The notes: generated by a model not told the origin, from the sequence alone. Numbered from the stretch's first letter, positions 48,794 through 57,926 are shown. The stretch is 64,000 nucleotides of DNA from Neisseria chenwenguii (GCF_002216145.1 NZ_CP022278.1:1178001-1242000); one strand, 5' to 3'. Numbers and translations are program-made.

Positions 48794-49585
48794 ATGAATA
48801 CTAATTTTTCCCAACATAAATTATTGGTTATCGGCGGTACAAGCGGTATCGGTTTAGAAACGGCCAAAATGGTTGCAGAACAGGGCGGTTCTGTGGTTTT
48901 GGTGGGTAATAATCCCGAAAAAGCCGAAGCTGCCCGCCAAGAAGTTGCTCAAATTGCAGGCGATGACAAGGCTTTTGCATTAACCGCCAATTTGATGGAT
49001 TTTGACAGCGTGGAAACCTTACTGAACCGTTTGAATAAAGAACATCAAGATATTGACTTATTAGTCAATTCTGCCGGCGTTTATTTCCCTATTACCTTCT
49101 TGGAACACAGCCGGTCGGATTATGATAAATTTTTGGATTTGAATCGCTCTACTTTTTTCATTATCCAAGCGGTCGCTAACAATTTGGTTGCACAAAAACG
49201 AGCAGGTTCATTTGTAAATGTAACAGCCGTTCCCGCCCGCTTACCGATTGATACCGTACCGGCATCTGCCTATTCAATGGCAAAAATAGGCTTAGACTCA
49301 TTAACTAAACACGCAGCAGCAGAATTGGCCGCCCATCAAATCCGCGTTAATGCCGTTGCTCCGGCAATGATTGAAACCAAAATTTTTGAACGCTTTGCCA
49401 ATGCCGAACAGGTAAAAGACACTTTGGAAGGATTTAAAAAATTCCATCCGCTGGGACGCAACGGTACGCCGCGCGATGTTGCCGAAACAATTGTTTTTCT
49501 GCTTTCAGACAAAGCATCTTGGGTAACAGGCGCCATATGGGATGTGGACGGAGGTGCCATGGCTCAACGCAAACAAGGCAATTAA
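48794..49585 (+). CDS. Short-chain dehydrogenase/reductase
   Basis: 263-residue classical SDR. Cofactor motif [22 protein letters not shown] (the NAG position), catalytic Tyr and Lys in [10 protein letters not shown], and the C-terminal [14 protein letters not shown]. The catalytic Ser position is not obvious ([12 protein letters not shown]), an oddity. NADP preference is likely from the VGNNPEKAE loop but unproven. Third gene of the redox operon. Confidence 0.9.
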   Translation: MNTNFSQHKLLVIGGTSGIGLETAKMVAEQGGSVVLVGNNPEKAEAARQEVAQIAGDDKAFALTANLMDFDSVETLLNRLNKEHQDIDLLVNSAGVYFPITFLEHSRSDYDKFLDLNRSTFFIIQAVANNLVAQKRAGSFVNVTAVPARLPIDTVPASAYSMAKIGLDSLTKHAAAELAAHQIRVNAVAPAMIETKIFERFANAEQVKDTLEGFKKFHPLGRNGTPRDVAETIVFLLSDKASWVTGAIWDVDGGAMAQRKQGN

Positions 49586-49594
49586 TATTTTTTC

Positions 49595-49606
49595 AGGCAG
49601 CCTGAA
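49595..49606. repeat. Kingella-type uptake sequence
   Basis: AGGCAGCCTGAA in a palindrome between the SDR and the last cargo gene. Confidence 0.8.
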
Positions 49607-49627
49607 AACTTCTAAGGGAGCGATGCC

Positions 49628-49957
49628 ATGTTGAAATCGGCACATTGTTTAGATGAAGTTCAATCTGTTATCACAGAAAACGAATTGTCGCTGCTGTATA
49701 TTTCCGCCCCAAATTGTGGTGTATGCCATGCGATTTTGCCAAAATTGGAAAACATGCTTTCCCTGCTGCCTGAAATCGCAACCGTTCAAGCAGATATTGC
49801 TCAAATCCCTGAAATGGCAAGCGTTTTCCATGCTTTGACTGTACCTGTGGCGATTATGTTTTATCAGGGGAAAGAAGTGTGGCGTATGGCAAAATTTTTC
49901 CGCTTTGCTGAGTTGGAATCTGAATTGGATCGCTGGGTTAATTTTGCGAATGCTTGA
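49628..49957 (+). CDS. Thioredoxin-like protein with CGVC motif
   Basis: 109 residues, thioredoxin fold with ISAPNCGVCHAILPKLE (redox Cys pair CxxC) and the cis-Pro in LTVPVAIMFYQG. Shorter and diverged from ordinary thioredoxins; probably a dedicated partner of the redox operon. It is the last gene of the cargo and is followed by a DUS hairpin. Confidence 0.85.
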   Translation: MLKSAHCLDEVQSVITENELSLLYISAPNCGVCHAILPKLENMLSLLPEIATVQADIAQIPEMASVFHALTVPVAIMFYQGKEVWRMAKFFRFAELESELDRWVNFANA

Positions 49958-49967
49958 AATAGGAAAC

Positions 49968-49999
49968 GCCGTCTGAAAGATTATTTTTCAGACGGCATT
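49968..49999 (+). terminator. DUS hairpin closing the redox operon
   Basis: GCCGTCTGAAAGA and inverted copy TTTTTCAGACGGC around TTA. Confidence 0.75.
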
Positions 50000-50025
50000 G
50001 TTTTGATTTTTCAGACAGGCATTTC

Positions 50026-50037
50026 AGGCAGCCTGAA
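50026..50037. repeat. Kingella-type uptake sequence at the right edge of the insertion
   Basis: AGGCAGCCTGAA flanked on both sides by TGCCTGTCTGAA in inverted orientation (50010-50052), a composite of two uptake-sequence dialects. Confidence 0.75.
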
Positions 50038-50065
50038 ATGCCTGTCTGAAAACCGCAGCGCAGCC

Positions 50066-50128
50066 GTAGGGTGGGTGTAAACCCACCATTTTCTATACAT
50101 ATCAGCGGTGGGTTTACACCCACCCTAC
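50066..50128. repeat. BIME-like hairpin, family B copy 3
   Basis: GTAGGGTGGGTGTAAACCCACC and the inverted copy GGTGGGTTTACACCCACCCTAC; the same family as the B elements inside hrpA. Confidence 0.88.
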
Positions 50129-50154
50129 GCGGATTTCCCCGTATCCGTCCGTTT

Positions 50155-51552
50155 TCAGACGGCCTCCTCCACCGCCCCCAATTCCAGCAACACCTGATAC
50201 CCGTCGTTGATATACCGTTGGTCGGGGGCTTCGAGAAACGGGAAGGCGGCGACGTCACCGAGTTTCAGCGCGGCCATGCGCAGGATGACGGCGGCGAGGT
50301 TGCTGCGGACGATTTCGGGGTCGGTGAACGGGGGGCGTTGGTTGAAGTCGTATTCGGAATAGAGGCGCACGGCGATGCCGGCGGAGACGCGTCCGCAGCG
50401 GCCGGAACGCTGGCGGGCGGCGGCTTGGGAGATTTTTTCCACATGAAGCTGCTCGACTTTGGCGCGGGCGGAATAGCGTTTGACGCGGGCGAGGCCGGTG
50501 TCGATGACGTATTTGATGCCGGGCACGGTGAGCGAGGTTTCGGCGACGTTGGTGGCCAAGACGATGCGGCGTTTGGTGCCGCCGGGGTGGAAGATTTTGT
50601 GCTGCTCGGCGTTGGACAGACGGGCAAACAGGGGCAGGATGTCGTCGTGGCGGCGCAAGGGGGATTTGCGCAAGGCTTCGGCGGCTTCGCGGATTTCGCG
50701 TTCGCCGGGCAGGAAGACGAGGATGTCGCCTTCGCCGTGCCGCGCCAGTTCGTCGGCGGCATCGACGATGGCGTCGGCGATTTCGATTTCGGCCTCGTCT
50801 TCGTCTTGCGAATGCAGCGGGCGGTAGAGGATTTCGACGGGGAAGGTGCGGCCGCTCACTTCGAGCACGGGCGCGCCGTTGAAATGGCGCGAAAACCGTT
50901 CGGCGTCGATGGTGGCGGAGGTGATGATGACTTTCAAATCGGGGCGGCGCGGCAGGAGCTGTTTCAGGTAGCCGAGCAGGAAATCGATGTTCAGGCTGCG
51001 TTCGTGCGCTTCGTCGATGATGATGGTGTCGTAGGCGGTGAGGAAGCGGTCGGTCTGCGTTTCGGCGAGCAGGATGCCGTCGGTCATCAGCTTCACGCTG
51101 GCGTCGCGCGAGGTGTTGTCGTTGAAACGCACTTTGTAACCGACGGTCTGCCCGATGGGGCTGCCCAATTCTTCGGCAATCCGCTCGGCTACGGAACGCG
51201 CCGCCAACCGCCGCGGCTGCGTGTGCCCGATCAAACCCGCCGCACCGCGCCCGAGTTCCAAGCAGATTTTCGGCAGCTGCGTGGTTTTGCCCGAACCCGT
51301 TTCGCCGCAGATGATGGTTACTTGGTTGTTTGCAATGGCGTTTTTGATGTCGTCCAAGCGCTCGTGCACCGGCAGCGTGCCGTCGTACTGCGGTTTGGGC
51401 AGCGCGGCTTGCCGTTTCAGGTAGGCTTCGTGCGATTTTTGGTATTTTTTCTGCACGGTGTCCAAGCCGCCGAAACGTTTCGGGTTTTTGAAGGCGTTTT
51501 GCAGGAAATGGCGGTCGCGGGAGAGGGTTTGGGAGAGGTCGGACTGGGGCAT
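50155..51552 (-). pseudogene. hrpA: ATP-dependent RNA helicase HrpA, N-terminal piece of an interrupted gene
   Basis: 465 residues with both RecA-like domains of the DEAH helicase: Walker A GETGSGKT (83-90), DEAH (180-183) followed by [17 protein letters not shown] motif [12 protein letters not shown], and motif [10 protein letters not shown]. It stops right after [18 protein letters not shown], inside a DUS, where HrpA proteins normally continue into the HA2/OB-fold part. That part is 3.4 kb downstream (46765-43493). E. coli HrpA has about 1300 residues. The truncated piece could still be an ATPase but lacks its C-terminal domains. Confidence 0.88.
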
Positions 51553-51595
51553 GGCGGGATGGGTTCAAAATGGAAAGAGAACGGAATTATAGCAA

Positions 51596-51627
51596 AAAGG
51601 CCGTCTGAAACGGTTTCAGACGGCCTT
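51596..51627. terminator. DUS hairpin downstream of the M20 gene
   Basis: AAAAGGCCGTCTGAAAC and inverted copy with almost no loop. Confidence 0.8.
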
Positions 51628-51645
51628 GATGCTTTCAGCAGGATT

Positions 51646-52806
51646 TTATTTCAGATATTCCTGCACAATCCCCACCCAATACGCGGCACCGAGGGGCAGG
51701 TTGCTGCGGTTGAAGACGTATTCGGGGTGGTGCACCATCGGGGTGTCGCCGTTGCCGATAAAGCCGTACACGCAGGGGATTTGTTGGGCGAAGAAGGCAA
51801 AGTCTTCGCTGCCCATGAAGGTGGGGCCGGGGTTGACGACGTTTGCTTCGCCGAGCACTTTTTGGGCGACAGCGGTGGCGCGTTCGGTGTTTTCGGGGTC
51901 GTTCACCAAGACGGCGCCGGGTTGGCTTTCGGAAATTTCGTATTTGACTTCATAGGCTTCGGCGGTGAGGCGGGTGATTTCGCGGATGCGGTTGAGCACG
52001 CGTTCGCGGGTTTCGGGGCGGGCGGTGCGGGTGCTGAGGCGCAGCACGGCTTCCTGCGGGATGATGTTGCCGACGGTGCCGGATTGGAAGGCGCCGATGG
52101 TGACGACGGCGGAGTCTTTGGCGGCGACGTTGCGGGAAACGATGGTTTGCAGCGACATGACCAATGCGGCGCCGGCGACGACGGGGTCGATGGCTTTTTC
52201 GGGCATGGAGCCGTGGCTGCCGACGCCGGTGAGTTTGATTTCCCAGTTGTCCACGGCTGCCATGATGGGGCCGACGGTGAAGTGGATTTTGCCTAATTCG
52301 AGCGAGGGCATGTTGTGCAGCCCGAACATGGCCTGCATGGGGAATTTTTCGAGCAGGCCGTCTTTAAGCATGGCGACGGCGCCGCCCATGATTTCTTCGG
52401 CGGGTTGGAAAATCAGGTAGAGGGTGCCGTTGAAGGGTTTGTGTTCGGCCAGGTATTCGGCGGCGCCGAGCAGCATGGCGGTGTGGGCGTCGTGGCCGCA
52501 GAGGTGGGCTTTGCCTTCGGTTTTGCTTTTGTAGGGCAGGTCGGTTTTTTCGACTATCGGCAGGGCGTCGGTGTCGGCGCGCAGGCCGATGGAGGCGATG
52601 CCGTCGCCGTTTTTCAGACGGCCTACGACGCCGGTTTTGCCGATGCCTTCAAACACTTCGTAGCCGTATTGGCGCAGTTTGTCGACGATGTATTTAGCGG
52701 AATTTTGTTCTTCAAAGGCCACTTCGGGATGGCGGTGGAGATGTTCGAAATGGCTGTCCATCGAGGTTTGTACGCTGTTTTTGATGGTTTGGACTAAGTT
52801 TTCCAT
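51646..52806 (-). CDS. M20-family amidohydrolase (hippurate hydrolase / N-acyl-amino acid amidohydrolase type)
   Basis: 386-residue metal-dependent hydrolase of the M20D subfamily. Metal ligands in LRADTDALPI, HLCGHDAHTAMLLGAA, FQPAEEIMGGA and GLHNMPSLELG; the lid domain contains GVGSHGSMPEKAIDPV. Cytosolic. Strong ribosome site AAGGAGT. It lies 53 bp after the MFS exporter gene on the same strand and is probably co-transcribed, suggesting a peptide or acyl-amino-acid substrate connection, which is only inferred. Confidence 0.9.
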   Translation of the reverse strand: MENLVQTIKNSVQTSMDSHFEHLHRHPEVAFEEQNSAKYIVDKLRQYGYEVFEGIGKTGVVGRLKNGDGIASIGLRADTDALPIVEKTDLPYKSKTEGKAHLCGHDAHTAMLLGAAEYLAEHKPFNGTLYLIFQPAEEIMGGAVAMLKDGLLEKFPMQAMFGLHNMPSLELGKIHFTVGPIMAAVDNWEIKLTGVGSHGSMPEKAIDPVVAGAALVMSLQTIVSRNVAAKDSAVVTIGAFQSGTVGNIIPQEAVLRLSTRTARPETRERVLNRIREITRLTAEAYEVKYEISESQPGAVLVNDPENTERATAVAQKVLGEANVVNPGPTFMGSEDFAFFAQQIPCVYGFIGNGDTPMVHHPEYVFNRSNLPLGAAYWVGIVQEYLK

Positions 52807-52859
52807 GATATGACTCCTTATGTATCGGGTGGGTTTTCAGACGGCCTGAAAACGGTCGG

Positions 52860-54308
52860 TCAGTGTTTTTTGCCTTTGGGAATGGTCAGCATGATCGAGA
52901 TAATGGCGGCCACAATCATCAGCAGGTTGATGGCTAAGGCAACAGTAGCGGCTTCGCGGACGGCGACGTTGTCCTGACGACCGACGAAATCGATGACGCC
53001 GCCCAAGATGCCGCCTTCGCCGGTGCGCAATGCGGTGAATACTGCGGCCGAGATGGCCACGCCGAATGCTGCGCCCAAAGACGAGGCCATTTTGTAGATG
53101 CCCGCACCCGCACCGGCTTGTTCGGCAGGCAGGTTAGACAGGGCGGCATCGGTGGACGGTGTGGCGTAGAAAGCCAAACCGATACCGAACAGTGCATAAG
53201 CTGCCATGGCTAAAATTTGATATTGGCTCAACATAATCTGTGTGGGCATCAGCATGGCGATGGAAAGGCCGGTAATCAGGCAGCCCCAAATCATCGGTTT
53301 GCGCGAGCCGAAGCGTTGCAGCAGTTTCTCGCCGACGCGGATGAACGCGATTATGGTGACTGCATAGCCGATGGTCAGCATACCGGCCTGCTGTGCGCTC
53401 AAGCCGCCGCCGAGTTGTAGCAGTTGCAGCGACACAATCAGCATACCGGCCACGCCGTTGAGCATGAAGTTGGAAATGGTGGCGCCGGTAAAAATGCTGT
53501 TTTTGAACAGGCTGAAGTCGATAAAAGGTTTGTCGGCTTTTTTCTCGAAATTGGCAAACAGGAAACCGAATACGGCGGCGGTTACGGCCAATACAATCAC
53601 AGCGGTGCTGCCCCAGCCCAAGCGGTTGCCCTGAGTGACCACAATCTGCAAAGCCACCATCGTGACCATAAAGGTCAGGATGCCGCCCCAGTCGGTTTTC
53701 ACCTCGCCGCCGGATTCCACTTTGCTTTCAGGCGTACCGCGCACCATCAGCATACCGGTTAAGGAAACCGCGATACAGGCAAAGAAAATCCAGCGCCAGC
53801 CCAAGTTGGCCGCCATAAAGCCGCCGAACAGCGAACACAGACCCGAACCGCCCCAAGAGCCGATCGACCACATACTTACCGCACGCTGGCGTTCCGTACC
53901 GTCCCAATAGGTTTTCACCAAAGCCAGGCTGGCCGGCATGATGCATGCCGCCGACAAACCCTGCACCGCGCGGCCTGCCATCAGAAACGGCGTCGCCAGC
54001 GCACTGCTCGGGGCAAAACCGATTAAGGCTGCGCCGAGAATACTCAGCAAAAAGCCCCAAGTCATCACTTTTACGCGGCCGATGCGGTCGGCAAAACCGC
54101 CCATCACCACGATAAACATCCCTGAAAACAAGGCGGTAATCGCAATTGCGATGTTCATAATATCCGCCTCGATGCCCAAATCTTTCTGCATATCCGGGCC
54201 GATATTCAGCGTGGTTTGCGCGAACATCCAAAACGCCACCACCCCCATAATCATACCGAACAGCAATTTGTCATTGCCTTTAAACGTCGTCGAAGTTTGC
54301 GTATTCAT
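52860..54308 (-). CDS. MFS transporter, DHA2-type drug:proton antiporter
   Basis: 482 residues with about 14 hydrophobic segments, as in the QacA/NorB-like group. Motif A is GGFADRIGRVKVM, motif C-like glycines follow in the fifth helix (GSWGGSGLCSLFGGF). Residues 198-210 form a charged mid loop (PESKVESGGEVKTDW). Ribosome site AAGGTGA. Divergent from a MarR regulator, with candidate operators between, hence probably substrate-inducible. Confidence 0.88.
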   Translation of the reverse strand: MNTQTSTTFKGNDKLLFGMIMGVVAFWMFAQTTLNIGPDMQKDLGIEADIMNIAIAITALFSGMFIVVMGGFADRIGRVKVMTWGFLLSILGAALIGFAPSSALATPFLMAGRAVQGLSAACIMPASLALVKTYWDGTERQRAVSMWSIGSWGGSGLCSLFGGFMAANLGWRWIFFACIAVSLTGMLMVRGTPESKVESGGEVKTDWGGILTFMVTMVALQIVVTQGNRLGWGSTAVIVLAVTAAVFGFLFANFEKKADKPFIDFSLFKNSIFTGATISNFMLNGVAGMLIVSLQLLQLGGGLSAQQAGMLTIGYAVTIIAFIRVGEKLLQRFGSRKPMIWGCLITGLSIAMLMPTQIMLSQYQILAMAAYALFGIGLAFYATPSTDAALSNLPAEQAGAGAGIYKMASSLGAAFGVAISAAVFTALRTGEGGILGGVIDFVGRQDNVAVREAATVALAINLLMIVAAIISIMLTIPKGKKH

Positions 54309-54602
54309 TTTGTTTCACCTTTTAAAACGAAACGGTTTGAGCTCCTGCTTCGGGCTGCACAAAGGAAGCATCGTTGCGCAGATGGTTTCCTTTTGCAACT
54401 TTTTGCCTATCCTATGCCCGCAAAATCTGTTCGTCTAGATGTGAAACTTGACACAAATCAATTTAGTTGCGCATTGCAACAATTTAGCAAGCGTAATAAA
54501 ATATCCCTACAAACAATAGTTTGACAAAATCAACTATACTGGTTCTCTCACATTAGACATTATTAGATAATGCCTGTCTGAAATATTACAGAGGATACCG
54601 CC
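54309..54602. promoter_or_regulatory. Control region between divergent MFS and MarR genes
   Basis: Two inverted repeats are candidate MarR operators: ATAGTT-N10-AACTAT (54516-54537) and GTTGCGCATTGCAAC (54465-54479). A TGCCTGTCTGAA uptake-sequence variant lies at 54571. Confidence 0.5.
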
Positions 54603-55037
54603 ATGCCTTACCTCACCTACCGCCTTACCCAAATCAGCAACATGGCCATCAAAGCTGCCGACCCTGTTTACCAGCAGGCCGTCGGGCTGAAAGTCCGCGA
54701 GCTGCGGGTTTTGCGGTTGATTCACGAAATGCCGCACCGCACCGCCGGCGAGCTGCTCGGCATGACGGAGCTGGACAAAACCCTGCTTTCCAAAAACCTT
54801 GCCAAATTAGAACAAAAAGGCTGCATCAAGCGCGAAAACGATCCCAACGATTCCCGCCGCCAATACCTCGACCTGACCGAACAGGGCGAACAGATTTGGC
54901 AGCAGGCTGAAAAAATCGGGCATGAATTGGAACAGAAAATGTTTGCCAAACTCGACGCGCAAGAATGGGAACAGCTGCACCAACTGCTCAATCAGGCTTG
55001 GGCGTCGGTTCAGGAATGGCAGGCGGGAAAGATTTGA
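54603..55037 (+). CDS. MarR-family transcriptional regulator
   Basis: 144 residues. Winged HTH: LKVRELRVLRLIHEMP, HRTAGELLGMTELDKTLLSK, then the wing KENDPNDSRRQYLDLT as RENDPNDSRRQYLDLTEQG. Flanking helices for dimerisation at both ends. It most likely represses the divergent MFS exporter gene and itself. A DUS hairpin follows. Confidence 0.9.
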   Translation: MPYLTYRLTQISNMAIKAADPVYQQAVGLKVRELRVLRLIHEMPHRTAGELLGMTELDKTLLSKNLAKLEQKGCIKRENDPNDSRRQYLDLTEQGEQIWQQAEKIGHELEQKMFAKLDAQEWEQLHQLLNQAWASVQEWQAGKI

Positions 55038-55058
55038 AACAAGCATCGGAAAAACCGA

Positions 55059-55103
55059 AGGCCGTCTGAAAATTACGATGGATACCGGATTTCAGACGGC
55101 CTT
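55059..55103 (+). terminator. DUS hairpin downstream of the MarR gene
   Basis: AAGGCCGTCTGAAAAT and inverted copy around CGATGGATACC. Confidence 0.7.
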
Positions 55104-55117
55104 CGCCCAAAGGGAAA

Positions 55118-55143
55118 ACCGCCTGCTTTTGGGGGCAGGCGGA
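55118..55143 (-). terminator. Hairpin CCGCCTGC..GCAGGCGG, minus-strand terminator
   Basis: On the minus strand the stem is followed by TTTTCCC. It may end transcription coming from the RNase II-family gene. A diverged copy is at 58875. Confidence 0.55.
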
Positions 55144-55220
55144 AACACAAGGTTTTTTGTTTTTTACTGCTCCGTTATTGACTTGGCAACAGCACAAGCC
55201 ACAAGCATTAAGATTATCTT

Positions 55221-55338
55221 AATGACTGTACTGAGTTTCAGTCTGAAGCAGCCGTTACGGTAGGTCTGCTTCATTTGAAACCCATCCTTTCTCGGACCGG
55301 GTTTCGCAACAAAGCCCCACCGCGAATGGGGCTTTTCT
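55221..55338 (+). ncRNA. Structured small RNA, copy 1
   Basis: Predicted stems in order: ACTGAG/TTCAGT; GAAGCAG/CTGCTTC enclosing CCG-tta-CGG; GAAACCC/GGGTTTC with the pyrimidine loop ATCCTTTCTC; terminator AGCCCC-accgcgaat-GGGGCT followed by TTT. A second copy at 58970 keeps every stem with compensating changes (for example CCG-tta-CGG against GC-tta-GC). The CCTTTCT loop is complementary to ribosome-binding sites. The arrangement resembles the sibling sRNAs NmsRA/NmsRB (RcoF) of pathogenic Neisseria, but homology is not tested. The 5' end is a guess; a TTGACT is at 55178. Confidence 0.72.
55313..55337 (+). terminator. Intrinsic terminator of small RNA copy 1
   Basis: AGCCCC-accgcgaat-GGGGCTTTT, non-DUS type. 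Confidence 0.75.
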
Positions 55339-55448
55339 GTTTCTGGCCCCGCGGGCATTATAAATACCCGTATAGGATAAAACGAGGCCGTCTGAAATTC
55401 GGTTACTGAGCGTAGTCGAAGTGTCAGACGGCCTTTCCTTTTCAAACC

Positions 55449-57308
55449 CTACGCCTGCGGCGCAACGGCTTTTACATAATTCAGTGCGACAAACTGTTTT
55501 TCCGAATCCAATTCCGTGATATGGAACTGCGCCTGCGATTTGGGCAGCGCGTCAAACGGAATGCCTGTCGCCCGCGTGACCAGCGGCAGGCCGTCGATGC
55601 GGATGAGGTCTTCTTTCAGAATCGTCGCGTTGACATCGCGGATGCCCTGCTGCTCGAGGTAAACCAAGCTCCAGTAGCCTTCCATCCGGCGCTGGAAATC
55701 GGCGTAGGCGGTGTAGGTCGCGTCGAAATCGCGCAGCGCGGCGAAGAGTTCGGCGTCGTTGCTTTGGAACAGCGGCGCGCGGGTGTTGTCGATCAGGCTG
55801 AGAAGCTGTTTTTGGTTGATATAGTCGGCGGCGCGGCGCAGCGGCGAGGTAAACCAGCCGTAATGCTGCACGCCCATGCCGATGTGCGGTTCGGATTTGG
55901 TGCTCATGCGTACCTTTCCGCCCGGCTGCACGCGGAACAGCCCGGGCAACCCGGCTTCGTCAAGCATCTGCGCCCAAGTCGAGTTGGCCAGAATCATCAT
56001 TTCGCTCACCAGCGTATCAATCGGCGAACCGCGCTCGCGGCGGGATACGCGCACTTGGCCGTCCGAATCCAATTCAATGCTGTAATCGTATTGCGGCGTG
56101 CGGTTTTCCTCGTATTTGCCGCGCGCTTTCTGCCGCGCTACGGCAAACTGATACAGCCAGACCAAATCCTGATGGTGGTTGAACATCGCCATACCGTCTG
56201 AATCCAGCCCCGTTTCCGCGTTGAAATGCGGCTCGATGGCCTGAATGCGCAGGTTTTCCGCGATTTTGACCGCCTCGATTTTACTCACGGGCGCGCCGAC
56301 GTTGAAATCCGCATCCACCTCGAAATAAATGCTCACGGCGGGGCGGTACGCACCCTCGTCGAGGCTGAACGCGGCAATCCAGTTGTCGGGCAGCATCGTG
56401 ATTTTGCCGTCGGGGAAATACGCCGTGCTCTGGCGCGCCGCGATGGTTTTTTCGATTTCGCTGCCCGCTTCCACCGCCAGCGACGGCGCAGCGATGTGGA
56501 TGCCGACGCGCTTTTTGCCGACGCCCAAATCAGTTACGCTCAAAGCGTCATCGACTTCGGTGGTCGAATCGTCGTCAATCGAAAATGCCGCCACATCCGC
56601 GCGCGGCAGTTCGGGCAACTCGGGCAGCACGATTTCCGGCAGTGCCGTGCCGTCGGGAAAATGTTTCAGTTCGAAACCGTCGTGCAAATACTGCGCCGCG
56701 CCCGACACGCCGCCGGTTTGCTTGGCCAACGCCAGCGGCGAAAGTTTCAGCGCGTCCGCCGCTTTGGTAAACGCCTTGTAAGTCAGACTCTGCTTGTCGG
56801 GATTGTGCAGAATCGTTTTCAAATCCGCCGCAATTTCAGACGGCATTTCGCCCTGTTTCAGACTTTCCGCCCACGCTTCAATCTGCGCGTCCTGCTGCTT
56901 CTTGCGCTCCACAGCCGCTAGCGCCTGCTTGAGCGTTTCCTCCGGCGCGGCTTTAAACACGCCTTTGGCCTTTTTGTAGAAATATACCGGCGCGGCATAC
57001 AGCGCAATCAGCGTCGCCGCCAGCTCCGTTTTCGTCGGCGCATGGCCGAAATATTCCGCCGCAATCGACTCGGCGGAAAACTCCTCTTCGCCGCAAACCT
57101 CCCACAAAAGGCCGGTATCCATCTGCGCCGCTTCCGCCTGCGCCTGCTCCAAAAACGCCGCCATATCGCCGTCAAACTCGGCAAATACGTTGTTCGCCTT
57201 TACCTTCGTGCGCTTGCCGTGCTGCGTATCGGCCTGATAAGTCGCGTCGTTTTTCTGAACGACTGCGGCCACTTTAAACTGACCGGATTCTTCGTAAAAA
57301 ATATTCAT
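55449..57308 (-). CDS. RNase II-family 3'-5' exoribonuclease (RNB domain)
   Basis: 619 residues. The RNB catalytic domain starts near FSIDDDSTTEVDDALSV, holding the metal-binding Asp cluster, followed by VGIHIAAPSLAVE and ARQSTAYFPDGKITMLP. N-terminal region is unlike the cold-shock domains of E. coli RNase II/R; C-terminal part ends in a short beta domain. Start at 57308 (MNIFYEESGQF) is supported by AAGAG; the frame from 57422 begins in a DUS. It lies between the two small-RNA copies. Confidence 0.85.
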   Translation of the reverse strand: MNIFYEESGQFKVAAVVQKNDATYQADTQHGKRTKVKANNVFAEFDGDMAAFLEQAQAEAAQMDTGLLWEVCGEEEFSAESIAAEYFGHAPTKTELAATLIALYAAPVYFYKKAKGVFKAAPEETLKQALAAVERKKQQDAQIEAWAESLKQGEMPSEIAADLKTILHNPDKQSLTYKAFTKAADALKLSPLALAKQTGGVSGAAQYLHDGFELKHFPDGTALPEIVLPELPELPRADVAAFSIDDDSTTEVDDALSVTDLGVGKKRVGIHIAAPSLAVEAGSEIEKTIAARQSTAYFPDGKITMLPDNWIAAFSLDEGAYRPAVSIYFEVDADFNVGAPVSKIEAVKIAENLRIQAIEPHFNAETGLDSDGMAMFNHHQDLVWLYQFAVARQKARGKYEENRTPQYDYSIELDSDGQVRVSRRERGSPIDTLVSEMMILANSTWAQMLDEAGLPGLFRVQPGGKVRMSTKSEPHIGMGVQHYGWFTSPLRRAADYINQKQLLSLIDNTRAPLFQSNDAELFAALRDFDATYTAYADFQRRMEGYWSLVYLEQQGIRDVNATILKEDLIRIDGLPLVTRATGIPFDALPKSQAQFHITELDSEKQFVALNYVKAVAPQA

Positions 57309-57517
57309 ACTGCTCTTTTGGCGCTCCAAATCTATATCGGTCGTGATTTTAACAGATTCGGGAGGGGGAAGACCGTCTGAAAAAAGCTTGTTTGGAACGA
57401 TAAAATTTTCAGACGGCCTCACGGAGAAATGTAAATATGTCTTTTTAGAGTTTTAACTTTCTTTTTTCTTTTTACAATCTTACGGCATTTTATTTTAATT
57501 TCATAAGGATATAAGAA

Positions 57518-57917
57518 ATGCTGAAGAAATTTGCAGCTGGGATTGTGGTTTTGGGATTGGCTGGGCAGGTGGCTGCGGCAAATTGGGTGAATGTGGGTGG
57601 TGATAGTGAAGCAACTATTTGGATTGACACGGAAAGCATGGCGCATAATCAGATTTGGACGCAATGGCGATATAAAAAACCGCAGAAATTGGAGGGGAAG
57701 AATCCGCCAGTTTTTTATTCTAAGTATAACGGTATTAATTGAAACATCATGTCGGAATAATCAATATAAGCGATTATCAGCTGTTTTTCATACTAAATCG
57801 GGTAAAGTGGTGGATTCTTATGACATGACACCATATTCTGCCCAATCTAACTATGCTATCCCCGGAACTTGGGGTGAAACTATATATAACATTATCTGCA
57901 AGCAAATATCGGAATAG
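57518..57917 (+). pseudogene. Surface-adhesin protein E-like gene, frameshifted
   Basis: The first frame gives a signal peptide (MLKKFAAGIVVLGLAGQVAA) and NWVNVGGDSEATIWIDTESM, ending KYNGIN at a TGA (57740). The homologous sequence goes on in another frame: IETSCRNNQYKRLSAVFHTK, then GKVVDSYDMTPY and ETIYNIICKQISE, with the paired cysteines of the family. One frameshift at about 57720-57740 separates the halves. The gene 22151-22597 is an intact relative. Confidence 0.75.
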
Positions 57918-57926
57918 GGTGCTGTC

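Noticed and set aside
50071..52296. 741-residue plus-strand open frame
   Set aside because: It runs antisense through the hrpA N-terminal piece and the M20 gene, is Gly/Asp/Phe-rich and has no motifs; an artefact of high G+C codon bias.
55164..55445. Minus-strand 93-residue frame, and its 36-residue core as a type I toxin
   Set aside because: The upper part translates a DUS and terminator. The 36-residue core is hydrophobic, but copy 2 stops after 18 residues, whereas RNA stems on the plus strand covary; the RNA explains the conservation better. Not fully excluded.
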